In this document: one piece after another, positions 54,221-64,000 of the stretch | Position numbering within the stretch: position 1 is the first letter of the stretch | Layout: each line of letters begins with the position of its first letter | From: Hemerocallis citrina | Taxonomy: Eukaryota; Streptophyta; Magnoliopsida; Asparagales; Asphodelaceae | Length of the DNA stretch: 64,000 nt | NCBI GenBank assembly: GCA_017893485.1 | Contig: CM030366.1 | Span: forward strand, 200,875,173-200,939,172 | Reading direction: 5' to 3' | Translations under genes and position numbers: made by a program | Notes under the pieces: model-generated | The model's input: only the letters and a program-made list of their open reading frames with translations | The model's database searches: none | Told to the model about the DNA's origin: nothing

Positions 54221-54641
54221 AGGAAGAGGAGGCTTGCCCTATAGAACTATCTATAGGGGGGCTGTTTGGAAATCCCGTGCAGTGGGGCCCACAATAGAGA
54301 CAGCAGGGTTGTTTTCTGTCTGGTTGCCAACGAGGCAGTGGGAGGGCCCACATGCACAGGTAGAAAGGGGGAAGGCTATCTGCATTCGTGTGCTGGTGGG
54401 TGGGGCCCAGGGGGGCGCTGACGTAGCGACGCAAGAGGACAACAGATGTGTATTTGAATTGTCCCATATCGGGATTAATACTACAATAATTAAATATGAA
54501 TATAATTGCCTGTGATCAAGAGTCACCTAATTGGTTAACCACCTTTTGAGAGGCAGCCTATGATAGGCAGTTGTACTATAAGTAATAATTTGTCTTATAA
54601 AAATAATAAAAATTGTCTGAGTATTGGGGCGAGGCGTTACA

Positions 54642-55034
54642 AGAGCGGAGTGGCTGGGTCATCAAGCATGTCGTCTACCAGGGGTGGGCTACGTCCTAGC
54701 CACCATGATTTCCAAACTTGATCGGTCGGACTGGTTCCTCCTTCCAATTGTTTGGGTGGTTCGAGTGAATCCTCTCAGATGAGGAAACTTCTCAGACGAA
54801 CCACAACTCTTAACTGAAGTATTCCTTGCTCGAGTGGCCATAAGCGATCTGTGTGCAGAGGAAAAGTAGGTTGGACCGTCGTGTTTTTGGCTGTTACATT
54901 CTTATGTCAAAGTGAACAAGATATTTCATATGTATCATCGAGCTTGTAATAAGATATTTGGTATGAAATGAAGATCTTTCTAACTTAAGTGTTGTCTCTT
55001 TGTTTTCTTTGTGTTGTGATTTGTTGACTAGAGT
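54642..55034. other. Gypsy-element spacer, no ORF recognised
   Basis: Follows the TRIM-like unit; may continue the antisense extra ORF region or 3' untranslated sequence of the reverse-strand Gypsy. No domain can be read. Confidence 0.4.
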
Positions 55035-55650
55035 TGAGGAGTCGAGGAGTAGCTTTAGAGGAAAGCTGCGCTTCGGACCCGATTTTTTGAGTTAGAAGTT
55101 TGTGGGAGCATCTCTTAGGAAAGAAATGGACCCCGAACATTCTTGTTTAAGAGTTAACGAGTTGTAGAGCGGTTTCGAGTGGTGAGTCGAGCTTCAAACT
55201 TGTTCGTTTGTAAGTTGTGGGAGCTACTTCGAGCCACGAGTTTAAGCTCTGAACTTGTTGTTCGTGGAGATAACGAGGTGTGGGAGAAGTTTTGAATGAC
55301 GAGCCCAGCTGCAAACTTGCTTATTAACGAGTTACGGGAGTAGCTTCAAGCCATGAGTTTGGACTCCAAACTTGTTGTTCGTGGAGATAACGAGGTGTGG
55401 GAGAAGTTTTGAATGACGAGCCCAACTGCAAACTTGCTTATTAACGAGTTACGGGAGTAGCTTCGAGCCATGAGTTTGGACTCCAAACTTGTTGTTCGTG
55501 GAGATAAGAAGTTATGGGAAAAATTCCGAATGAAGAGCCCAGATCCGAACATGCTTATTAGCGAGTTGCGGGTTTAGCTTTGAGCCATGTGTTTAGACTC
55601 CGAACTTGTTATTCGAGGAGTTAACAAGTTGTGGGTGTAGCTTGGGAGAG
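55035..55650. repeat. Tandem repeat in the Gypsy 3' region, 58-bp monomer, 117-bp dimer
   Basis: Degenerate units with GAGTTGTGGGAG...CAAACTTG recur about ten times. The dimer starting GAGATAACGAGGTGTGGGAG occurs at 55267 and 55384 and, diverged, at 55501. Tandem arrays in the 3' untranslated region are characteristic of Tat/Ogre elements. Confidence 0.8.
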
Positions 55651-55829
55651 GTGCTGAACACCTAACTCATTGTCATCATCCAGAAAGAAAAAACTAAGTT
55701 TTATTGAAAAACAAATCTAAGTGGCTACTTTGAAGGCTATCCTTTATTATATGCTCTGACCGTTATAAAGATCGGTCTTATTATAAATCTTAAAAATCTA
55801 ATGGAGGGCATTAACACCTTTATTGAATT

Positions 55830-57000
55830 TCATCACATGCTCGATGCTCCAAGTCTTAGGTATCTCCATGCCCTCAGGTATTCGAGTCGGTACGCCCCTG
55901 GGTGGACTACTTCAGAGACCTTGTATGGTCCTTCCCAATTTGGTGCAAGGTTTTCCTTCCTGTGTGGGTTGGAGATCGTTAGCTTTTGTAGGATGAGGTC
56001 CCATTCGTTGAGGGTTGGGTGAACGTTCTTGTTGTAGTATTTCTCCACCCTTTGCTGATAGATATGTCTTTGTAGGGCAGGCTTCTCACAAACTTCTTTA
56101 ATGAGGCCAAGGTTTCCCTGAAGGTCATTGAGTTTTGTACTTTATTGAATAAAATGAGACATGGAGGAGGTATCCCAATCCCTAAGGGACTCAATGCTTC
56201 GGAACCAAAAGTGAGGTTGAAGGGGAACTCTCTTGTTGGGGTTTTATTCATGGTCCTATAGGACCAGAGCACACTTAGGAGCTCTCTGACCCATAACCCC
56301 TTGGGAGCTTCATTGAGCATCTTCTTGAGGCCATCAAGGATCTGTCAGTTAGCATTCTCGACTTAGCCATTGGTTGGGGGATGAAAGATGGAAGAGAAAC
56401 GTTGTTCAATCTCCATACTATAATTCGAGAATGCTAACCAACAATTTACGGAATCCTTTGGTGGTAAATAGTGTTCCGTTGTCGATGAGAAGAATTCGGG
56501 AGATCCCAAACCTACATACTATATTCTTCCAAAGGAATTGCTAAATCTTATGCTCGATGATTGATGGTAATGGTTCAGCTTTTATCCACTATGTGAAGTA
56601 GTCAATAGACCCCACGAAGAAGTTCCTCTACCCAGTGGTGAGGGAAAATGGTCCAAGTAAATCTATTCCTCACATGGCGAAGGGGATCGGTCTTGGAGCT
56701 AAGGTCGGCTTGAGGTACTCGCTTAATGGGGGAGAACCTCTGGGAGGAAACGCATCAGCTGATGTATTCTTAGGTGTCGTCGAGGAGTGAGGACCAATGA
56801 TACTCATGATTGCAAATTTTCCAAGCTAGGGACTTCACGCCCATGTGGATGCCGCTAATCCCTTCATATACTTCTCTAAGAGCATACTTGACCTCTTTGG
56901 GGAAGAGGCATCACAAGTAAGGTCTGCCATCTATGAGAGTGTAGGAGCCTTTGTACAAAACTCCTTCAACTAAAGTATACCATTCTGCTTTCATCTGAAT
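55830..57000 (-). pseudogene. Gypsy integrase, degraded
   Basis: Reverse strand. Zinc-region remnant (EVYEGISGIH) near 56880, core LIDNGTLFTTKGFRKLL near 56490, the PTNG-VENAN stretch around 56370 (normally NGQVE), then KGLWVRELLSVLWSYRTMNK and FNLTFGSEAL, and the C-terminal LAPNWEGPYKVSEVVHPGAY near 55930. Several stops. Functional copies insert the cDNA into chromatin. Confidence 0.8.
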
Positions 57001-57179
57001 CCTACTTTCTTCTTTTCGATCTGCTGGGAGGACTCCCGTGTCGAGAAAGTCGATCAAGGGTTTCATCAAATTACCCCGGGTTCGTATGGAATGATAATAA
57101 TGTGCTCCAAGGATTCCTTTTTGATGCTTGGTTTGAGTAGGAGTTCAATGAATACGGTATGATCGATCCCTTCGAAGGA

Positions 57180-57311
57180 AGAGGATGCCAGTTTATAGAG
57201 GGCATCTCTTGCCCATTTTCTTCATAGGGGATCCAAATAACTTCGGCCCTTTGGAATGTAGCTAAGTGCTTCTTTACGCAAGCTAAGTACTTGATCGTGT
57301 GATAATCCCTA
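57180..57311 (-). pseudogene. Archaeal-type RNase H of the Gypsy element, C-terminal piece
   Basis: Resumes after Copia-4 with RDYHTIKYLACVKKHLATFQ and VIWIPYEENGQEMPS; family members have the same 'KYL..V..L...F.....hvpReeN..AD.L' end. Joins 62275-62620. Confidence 0.75.
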
Positions 57312-57787
57312 TGTAATGAGATTGGTACTGTCAATGGGGGGTTGGTGCTGTCATGGGGTTGGTGCACCAAACCCCCCCACCTACCATCCACCACTGCCAC
57401 CAAACCCCACACTCCTCCTATATATATCCTCCCTTCCCCTCTCTTTATCTTCATCCCATCCTCACTCAAATAAGAGAAGAAGAGAGAGAGAGAATTGAAA
57501 GAAATTTGGGTTTGGGTTTTTTTGAGTGTGTAAACACTTTGTAGAGAGAGAGAATTTTTGTGAGAAAAAATTCTTGGGGTTTTGGGTTGTGAGTATTTTT
57601 TGAGTGTTTTGTGAGGAAAAACACTTTGTACAATTTTCTCCCCTACAGTAAAGATCTGCAGCAGCTCCGGAGACGTAGGCACCAAATTGTGCCGAACTCC
57701 TTATCAATTTTTGTGTGTACTATTTTAGCTTACATTTCGCATTCTTGCTAATCTGGTGAAAGGGAAAAGTTGTGTTTTTTCCCAACA
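57312..57787 (+). repeat. Copia-4 5' LTR
   Basis: 476 bp, TGTAATGAGATTGG to TTTTTCCCAACA. A TATA-like CTATATATAT lies at about 57418, followed by a CT-rich leader. Confidence 0.95.
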
Positions 57788-57789
57788 AC

Positions 57790-57801
57790 TGGTATCAGAG
57801 C
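57790..57801 (+). other. Primer binding site (tRNA-iMet), Copia-4
   Basis: TGGTATCAGAGC, 2 bp after the LTR. Confidence 0.95.
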
Positions 57802-57869
57802 TCTAGTTGTGATTTCTGTCGAAGAATAGTCAGAAACGATCCAGAAGAAGCCAGATTCAAGTGGGAGCG

Positions 57870-60800
57870 ATGACCGCTGACGAAGGGAAGGTGAAAATTA
57901 AAAAGTTCGATGGTGCGGACTTTGGCTTTTGGAAGATGCAGATTGAAGATTATCTGTATCAGAAAAAACTGTATCAAACTCTTTCGGGAAAAAAACCAAA
58001 AGACATGGAGGAGGACAACTGGGCTCTTCTCGACCGACAAGCCCTTGGAGTTATCCGATTGACGCTCTCCCGCAATGTTGCTTTCAACATCGGGAAGGAA
58101 AAGACCACGGCGGGTCTTATGGCGGCTCTCTCCAGCATGTACGAGAAGCCATCGGCCTCAAACAAAGTTCACTTGATGAGGCGGTTATTCAACTTGCGGA
58201 TGACGGAAGGCGCATCGGTGGCTCAACATCTGAACGAACTCAACACAATCATAACCTAGTTGAGTTCCGTAGAAATTGAGTTCGATGATGAAGTTCGAGC
58301 TTTGATTCTCTTATCTTCTCTACCAGACAGTTGGAATGCTACTGTTACAGCAGTCAGTAGTTCGTCAGGAAATAGTAAATTGAAGTTCGACGATATTCGG
58401 GATCTGGTATTGAGTGAAGAAATTCGGCGGAGAGAATCAGGCGAAGCATCAACCTCCTCCTCAGCTTTGCACGTGGAGTCAAGAGGAAGGACTTCAGAAG
58501 GAAACTCTAATCGCAGTAGATCGCAATCTAGACGGGATAAATCTAGATCAGGAAAGAAAGCTTTCAATTGCTACAATTGTGGCAAGAGGGGTCACTTTCA
58601 ACGGGATTGCCGAGCATCGAAGAAAGCTACCGGCGCACAGGAATCTGCCAACGTGACCGAGGAAGTAGGCGATGTAATGATTCTAAGCGTCAACAGTCCG
58701 ATTGAATCATGGATCTTGGATTCAGGGGCATCTTTTCACTCCACCCCATGCAGAGAAATCATGGAGAACTACGTTAGTGGTGATTTCGGGAAGGTTCATC
58801 TAGCCGATGATGAGACCTTGAAGATCGTGGGAAAGGGAGACATTCGAGTAAAGTTGCCGAACCGGACTACATGGAAGCTGCAAGGAGTGAGACATATTCC
58901 TGGCTTCAAAAGGAATTTGATCTCAGTGGGACAGCTTGATTGAGAAGGTTATTGTACAACCTTTTCAGGCTGTGAATGGAAGATTACCAAAGGAGCACTT
59001 GTTATTGCTCGTGGTAAGAAGACTGGTACTCTCTATGTGACCTCAAACTTGGGGAGTATCATTGCAAGTGCAGATGCTGATGAAAAATCAAATCTATGGC
59101 ACCAAAGGCTTGGTCATATGAGCGAGAAAGGGATGAAGACACTCATGTCAAAGGGGAAGCTGCCAGATCCGAAGAGCGTGGATGTTGGCCTATGCGAGGA
59201 TTGTATCTTCGGCAAACAGAAGAAGGTCAGCTTTGCAAAGATTGGCAAGGCACCCAAGGCAGAAAAGTTAGAGTTGGTTCATACTGATGTATGGGGACCA
59301 TCTCCGGTTCAATCTCTAGCAGGCTCATTGTATTATGTCACCTTCATTGATGATTCTACAAGGAAGGTATGGGTATATTTTTTGAAGAAGAAATCAGAAG
59401 TCTTTGATACCTTCAGAAAATGGAAAGCCATGGTGGAAAATGAAACTGGTTTGAAAGTCAAGCGTCTGAGGTCTGACAATGGTGGAGAGTACACAGATCG
59501 TAGATTCAGAAAATTCTGCGCGAACAACGGCATCAAGATGGAGAAAACGATTCCCATGACACCGCAGCAGAATGGCATAGCAGAGCGCATGAACAGAACT
59601 CTGAATGAACGTGCCAGAAGCATGAGGATACACGCCGGCTTACCTAAGATGTTCTGGGCTAAAGCAGTCAACACTGCTGCCTACTTGATCAACCGTGGGC
59701 CATCAGTACCTTTGGATGGTGGAATACCAGAGGAAGTTTGGAGCAAAAAAGAGGTAAACCTTTTACACTTGAAAGTGTTTGGTTGTATTTCTTATGTGCA
59801 TATTGATTCTGCTGAAAGAAGTAAATTAGATCCGAAATCTAATAAATGTGTTTTTATTGGATATGGTGGTGACGAGTTCGGCTACCGATTTTGGGATTAC
59901 GAAAATCGGAAGATCATCAGAAGCCGAGATGTCATATTCAATGAGAATGTGATGTATAAAGACAGATCAACTGCAGAATCAAGTAGCTCCAGTACACATG
60001 CTGAAACAAAGGAATTCGTAGAGTTCGAGGAGATATCTGGAAGTGATCTCCAGATTAGTCCTGAAGCAGTTCATGAAGAACCAAGCACGCCAGAAGTGAG
60101 ACGCTCCTCCAGAATTCCTAAACCAATCCAGCGCTATTCGCCTTCTTTGCACTACTTGTTGCTAACTGACAGTGGAGAACCAGAGTGTTATGATGAAGCA
60201 ATGCAAGTGGAGGATTCAGTCAAGTGGGAGTCTGCCATGAAAGATGAGATGGACTCGCTCATGTCAAATCAGACGTGGGAGTTAGCTGAACTACCACCAG
60301 GCAAGAAAGCTCTCTATAACAAGTGGATTTTCAGAATCAAAGAAGAGCACGATGGAAGCAAGCGCTACAAAGCAAGATTGGTAGTCAAAGGCTTTCAGCA
60401 AAAAGAAGGTATTGATTACAATGAAATTTTTTCTCCAGTCGTGAAGCTGACTACAATCAGACTGGTATTGAAAATTGTAGCTGCAGAAAATTTACATCTT
60501 GAACAGTTAGATGTAAAGACAGCTTTCCTTCATGGAGATTTGGAAGAAGAGATTTATATGAAGCAACCAGAAGGCTTCATACAGGCGAACAAGAAGAACC
60601 TCGTATGCAGACTGAAGAAGAGCCTGTATGGCTTAAAACAAGCTCCCAGACAGTGGTACATGAAGTTTGATTACTTCATGAGCAGCAGCGGTTTCACAAG
60701 ATGCCATGAAGATCATTGTTGCTACATCAAGAAGTTCGATAATAGCTTCATTATACTATTATTGTATGTAGATGATATGCTTGTTGCAGGTCCTGACATG

Positions 60801-61727
60801 CAAGAGATCATCAATCTGAAGCAGGAATTGTCGAAGTAATTCGCAATGAAAGATCTAGGCGCTGCAAAGCAGATTCTTGGAATGAGGATCAAGAGGGACA
60901 CGAAGTCGAGGACTTTGATGTTATCGCAGGCTGAGTACATTAACAGAGTACTCTCCAGGTTCAACATGCAGGATGCTAAGCCAGTGAGCACACTTTTGGG
61001 TGTTCATTTCAGACTTTCCAAAAAACAGTCACCGAAGACGGAAGAAGAGCGTGCACACATGGAGAAGGTTCCATACGCCTCAGCAATTGGAAGTCTGATG
61101 TATGCTATGGTTTGTACCAGACCAGATATTGCTCAAGCAGTGGGAGCTATTAGCAGGTACATGAATAATCCAGGCAAAGTACACTGGGAAGCAGTTAAAT
61201 GGATCCTCAGATATCTGCGAGGTACCACACATAAAGCACTTTGTTTCAAAGGTAGAGATACGACACTCACAGGCTATGTAGATGCTGATTTAGCCGGAAA
61301 TGTCGATATCAGAAAGAGCACTACAGGGTATGTCTATACTCTAGGAGGTACAGCCGTGAGTTGGGTCTCTCAGCTACAGAAGATAGTTGCTCTCTCTACA
61401 ACTGAAGCAGAATATGTCGCTGTTACAGAAGCCAGCAAGGAAATGGTTTGACTACAAAGTTTCTTGGAAGAACTGGGCCAGAAACAAGAAGACAATGTCT
61501 TGTATTGCGACAGTCAGAGTGCTATCCATCTGGCAAAAAATCCGTCTTTTCATTCCAGAACAAAACATATACAAGTGCGATATCATTTCATCCGGTCTCT
61601 TATGGAAGATGGGATTTTGAAGTTAGAAAAGATCAATGGAAGTCAAAATCCGGTGGACATGCTAACAAAGACGGTGACTATTGACAAACTGAAGTTATGC
61701 TCAGCTTCAGTTGGCCTACACGAATGA
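57870..61727 (+). pseudogene. Copia-4 gag-pol polyprotein, one frame with four stops
   Basis: ATG at 57870 (MTADEGKVKIKKFDGADFGF). Order: UBN2-type gag to about 58560; CCHC knuckle CYNCGKRGHFQRDC; protease WILDSGASFHSTP; GAG-pre-integrase (LWHQRLGHMSEKG and CEDCIFGKQ); integrase with HTDVWGP, LRSDNGGEY and NGIAERMNRTL holding the D, D and E; RT with QLDVKTAFLHGD, YGLKQAPRQW and the catalytic LLYVDDMLV; RNase H with GYVDADLAG, TTEAEYVAV and CDSQSAIHLAKN. It ends SASVGLHE. The frame never shifts. Stops: TAG at 58257, TGA at 58941, TAA at 60838, TGA at 61449. Each sits where Gln, Arg, Gln or Trp is expected and each is a single transition. About 1285 codons, the usual Tork/Tnt1 length. All catalytic motifs are preserved. 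Confidence 0.95.
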
Positions 61728-61787
61728 TGAGACCGGAAAGAGCTGCTGCATTGATCGAGGTGTGAAGACTAATTGAAATTCGTCTTC

Positions 61788-61798
61788 AAGTGGGAGAT
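61788..61798 (+). other. Polypurine tract, Copia-4
   Basis: AAGTGGGAGAT abutting the 3' LTR, the same motif as in Copia-1. Confidence 0.85.
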
Positions 61799-62274
61799 TG
61801 TAATGGGATTGGTACTGTCAATGGGGGTTGGTGCTGTCATGGGGTTGGTGCACCAAACCCTCCCCACCTACCATCCACCACTGCCACCAAACCCCACACT
61901 TCTCCTATATATATCCTCCCTTCCCCTCTCTTTATCTTCATCTCATCCTCACTCAAATAAGAGAAGAAGAGAGAGAGAGAATTGAAAGAAATTTGGGTTT
62001 GGATTTTTTTGAGTGTGTAAACACTTTGTAGAGAGAGAGAATTTTTGTGAGAAAAAATTCTTAGGGTTTTGGGTTGTGAGTATTTTTTGAGTGTTTTGTG
62101 AGGAAAAATACTTTGTACAATTTTCTCCCCTACAGTAAAGATCTGCAGCAGCTCCGGAGACGTAGGCACCAAATTGTGCCGAACTCCTTATCAATTTTTG
62201 TGTGTACTATTTTAGCTTATATTTCGCATTCTTGCTAATCTGGTGAAAGGGAAAAGTTGTGTTTTTTCCCAACA
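61799..62274 (+). repeat. Copia-4 3' LTR
   Basis: 476 bp, TGTAATGGGATTGG to TTTTTCCCAACA, about 98% identical to the 5' LTR; most differences are transitions. Confidence 0.95.
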
Positions 62275-62620
62275 CCCTAGCCTCATATTCTCCTAGGATC
62301 TGGTTCACCACCAGCTGGGAGTCGCTAAACACTTTTACCTGTCGGGCCCTTGCTTTTCAAGCTAACAGGAGGCCGTCAATTAGCACCACTTATTTGGCCT
62401 CGCTGTTGGAGACTCGAAAGTTGAGGCAGAGTGAGTATTGAAGGGTGAGCTCATTTGGGCCGATCAAAATGACCTCGACACATCTCCCTTCGATGCAAGA
62501 GGAGCTATCAACGTAGACACTCCAGACTGGGGGTTGGGGGGAGGGGGGTCATTGTCTTCCTCGGGGGATCAGGAATATTGCCTTATGAATTCGACCAAAT
62601 CTTGGGTCTCAATGGACATA
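62275..62620 (-). pseudogene. Archaeal-type RNase H of the Gypsy element, N-terminal piece
   Basis: Reverse strand: VYVDSSSCIEGRCVEVILIG, LTLQYSLCLNFRVSNSEAK, LIDGLLLA and VKVFSDSQLVVNQILGEYEA, fitting the Tat-lineage extra RNase H (YVDGA...GAGVVL, NNEAEYEAL, SDSQLVV). Two stops. The catalytic Asp of YVD and SDS are present but the central Glu is Lys. Confidence 0.75.
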
Positions 62621-62639
62621 CCCGATCAGTAGCTGATGT

Positions 62640-62850
62640 CGTGTTAGCTCAACTCGATGGACCATTTCATACGTCGCTCGAAGCTCTCTAGTTTGTGGAG
62701 CACTTGCTTGAAGAGTTGGTTGGTGAGGACCAAGATAAAGTGTGCTTAGAAGTACGGACTGAGTTTTCGGGCGGCCATGATCAGTGCGTAGGCCATCTTT
62801 TCCATTTTGGAATAACGAAGCTTGCGTGATGAAGGAATTTGCTCACATAG
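62640..62850 (-). pseudogene. Gypsy RNase H (original), degraded
   Basis: Reverse strand: MEKMAYALIMAARKLSPYF, stop, AHFILVLTNQLFKQVL, RRMKWSIELS. Normal copies read EKLALALV.AARKLRPYFQAH and vLTdqPL; this is the connection/RNase H region after RT. Confidence 0.7.
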
Positions 62851-62899
62851 TAGATCAACTTCTGAATCATGTCCTCTTCTCTCACTAAGACGATAGTGA

Positions 62900-64000
62900 T
62901 AGTCTAATATAAGGTGGCCAGATAGAGGTAGAGCACATCTCCCATTTCGAGCTTGCTTAGGAGTGGAAAATTGACGAGATACGCCTTGAGCTATTCAAAG
63001 GCTTCGTGCTGTGCTTGCCCCTACTCAAAGCTATTTGTTCCTCGGAGAGCTTTGAAAAATGAGAGGCACTTGTCCCCTGACTTGGAGAGGAAGCATCCAA
63101 TGGTGGCAATGCGCCTTGTAAGTTTTTGGACTTCTTTGATATTGAACATGGAAGACATGTTAACTATAGCTCAGGTGTTCGTCAGGTTGGCCTCGATTCC
63201 TCTCTGACTAACCATGAATCCTAAGAATTTTCCTGAGGAGACCCCGAAGGCACACTTTGAGGGGTTCAGCCTCATATTGTGCTTTCGGAGGACACTGAAA
63301 GCTTCTTGGAGGTCGGTCATATGGTCATTTTCTTGAGGCTCTTCACAAACATATCGTCTATATAGACCTCCATATTATAACCGATTTGTTCCTTAAAGAC
63401 TTTGTTCACCAGGCGCTGGTAAATGGTTCTGGCGTTCTTTAACCCAAAGGACATAACTCGATAGCAATAGAGGTCTTGGTCGGTGATGAAGGAAGCCTTT
63501 GGGATGTCGGAAGGGAAGATTCAGATCTGATTGTATCTCGAGAAGGTATCATAAAGCTGAGAAGCTCGGGCCTGGATGTGATATCGATCAATGCATCAAT
63601 GTTGGGAAAAGAGAAAAAGTCCTTCAGACATGCTTTGTTGAGATCGGTGAAGTCGATGCAAATCCTCCACTTTCCATTTTCTTTCTTCACCATGACTATG
63701 TTAGCCAGCCACTCGAGGTAGCTAACTTTTGAATGAAGTGAGCGGCTAGAAGTTTATCGATCTCTTCCTTGACTATCTGTTACCTATCGAAGGCGAACTT
63801 GCGGTGCTTTTGCGGGACCGGCTTGACGCCCAAATTAACACTGAGGCGGTGCATGATCAAGTCTTCCGAGATGTCGTGCATGTTGGTGGCGGTCCAAGCA
63901 AACAAGTCTCAGTTCTCCCTCACGCAACTGACAAGTTGTTCTTTGACTCCGTAGGAGAGAGCTGTGCTTACTCGAAAACACTTGGCCTACTCTTCTTGGG
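62900..64000 (-). pseudogene. Gypsy reverse transcriptase, degraded, cut by the window edge
   Basis: Reverse strand: KENGKWRICIDFTDLNKACL near 63690, FPNIDALID, then (with a frame change) FGLKNARTIYQRLVNKVF and the catalytic MEVYIDDMFVKSLK near 63360. Stops and frameshifts throughout. The sequence beyond 63750 is the region upstream of RT. Confidence 0.8.

Larger units (their letters stand above)
53200..54641 (+). mobile_element. TRIM-like mini LTR element
   Basis: Two direct repeats (about 53235-53664 and 54219-54641) share GGAGGCTTGCCCTATAGAAC, GTCCCATATCGGGATTAATA and TGTCTGAGTATTGGG. The left one is followed by TGGTATTAGAGCC, a one-mismatch tRNA-iMet primer site, at about 53668. The right repeat appears to start TGTAATACCCTGTAA at about 53892 after a purine-rich AAAGGTGGGGTGTA. 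The interior is only about 230 bp with no coding capacity. The left repeat is cut at a (TA)n tract, so its start is lost. Confidence 0.65.
57312..62274 (+). mobile_element. Copia-4: young, complete Tork/Tnt1-type element, 4.96 kb
   Basis: Two 476-bp LTRs differ at roughly ten positions. An exact 5-bp duplication CCCTA (57307-57311 and 62275-62279) flanks it. The iMet primer site TGGTATCAGAGC lies at 57790-57801 and a polypurine tract AAGTGGGAGAT before the right LTR. The single polyprotein frame is complete apart from four stop codons. It is the youngest LTR element in the window and sits in the Gypsy RNase H. Confidence 0.96.
55035..64000 (-). mobile_element. Ty3/Gypsy element of Tat/Ogre type, reverse strand, runs off the edge
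   Basis: On the reverse strand, in order from 64000 leftward: RT (FTDLNKACLKD, YIDDM), Gypsy RNase H (EKMAYALIMAARKLSPYF), a second RNase H (FSDSQLVVNQILGEYEAR), H2C2 region and integrase. The second RNase H is a hallmark of the Tat lineage. The frame is full of stops. Copia-4 interrupts the second RNase H. Gag, protease and the 5' LTR lie beyond the window. Confidence 0.85.

Noticed and set aside
43155..54244. Long reading frames rich in alternating Ile-Tyr
   Set aside because: They are translations of (TA)n microsatellites, not genes.
48873..54641. A single LTR retrotransposon spanning 48873-54641
   Set aside because: The ends are complementary in style but the left and right repeats do not align, the flanking 5-mers differ, and the interior is clearly Copia-3 plus a separate TRIM-like unit.
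57071..57685. Reverse-strand frame of about 200 codons across the Copia-4 LTR
   Set aside because: It fuses the Gypsy RNase H remnant with the antisense of the LTR; the matching LTR at 61.8-62.2 kb gives the same frame, so it is an LTR shadow.

Overview
The window looks like nuclear DNA from a flowering plant, probably a eudicot; I cannot name the species. The evidence is a spliced MYB-CC transcription factor gene with GT-AG introns, plant-type Copia and Gypsy LTR retrotransposons primed by initiator-Met tRNA, a plant L1-type LINE, hAT, Mutator-like, CACTA-like and Helitron-like DNA elements, and long (TA)n, poly-C and poly-G tracts. There is no bacterial operon structure, rRNA or CRISPR array. 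Only one host gene appears intact. Almost everything else is a nested transposon landscape.

Layout. 1-3.74 kb is the right part of a CACTA-like element with CCGGCG-rich subterminal repeats; it encloses broken exons of a TauE/SafE sulfite-exporter gene and a small hAT MITE. 4.0-5.35 kb is an old hAT element. 5.5-8.8 kb is a Copia element (Copia-1) that keeps gag and protease but has no integrase or RT. 8.84-9.65 kb is a tandem repeat of about 360 bp. 10.4-17.7 kb is a full-length L1-type LINE with a perfect 13-bp target-site duplication. 18.5-24.5 kb is a LINE-like remnant split by a 4.27-kb solo LTR, which itself carries a hAT MITE.

25.4-32.0 kb is the MYB-CC gene (six coding exons, 285 aa predicted). 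Its 5.2-kb first intron holds a 3.0-kb Mutator-like element with about 500-bp inverted repeats and a 0.7-kb foldback MITE, both with perfect 9-bp target duplications. 32.6-34.0 kb is a reverse-strand Copia fragment. 34.5-40.9 kb is Copia-2, flanked on both sides by copies of the same roughly 430-bp sequence. 41-46.5 kb is a cluster of MITEs, Helitron-like elements, (TA)n tracts and a non-autonomous LINE-like element.

47-64 kb is dominated by one reverse-strand Ty3/Gypsy element of Tat/Ogre type (RT, RNase H, a second archaeal-type RNase H, integrase). It runs off the right edge. A forward-strand ORF with a Transposase_28-like region lies on its 3' side and fits the antisense extra ORF known in that lineage. 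This element is interrupted by a truncated Copia-3, a TRIM-like mini LTR element, and a young Copia-4 at 57.3-62.3 kb. Copia-4 has two 476-bp LTRs, a CCCTA target duplication and one continuous polyprotein frame broken by only four stop codons.

The most unusual signals are: an snRNA-promoter-like motif (TCCCACATCG upstream of a TATA box) in three LTRs; a 317-bp Helitron that carries an array of its own terminator-like hairpins; a MITE family found twice, each time abutting (TA)n; a TAATG stop/start overlap between the LINE ORFs; and the natural with/without comparison given by the duplicated flanks of Copia-2.
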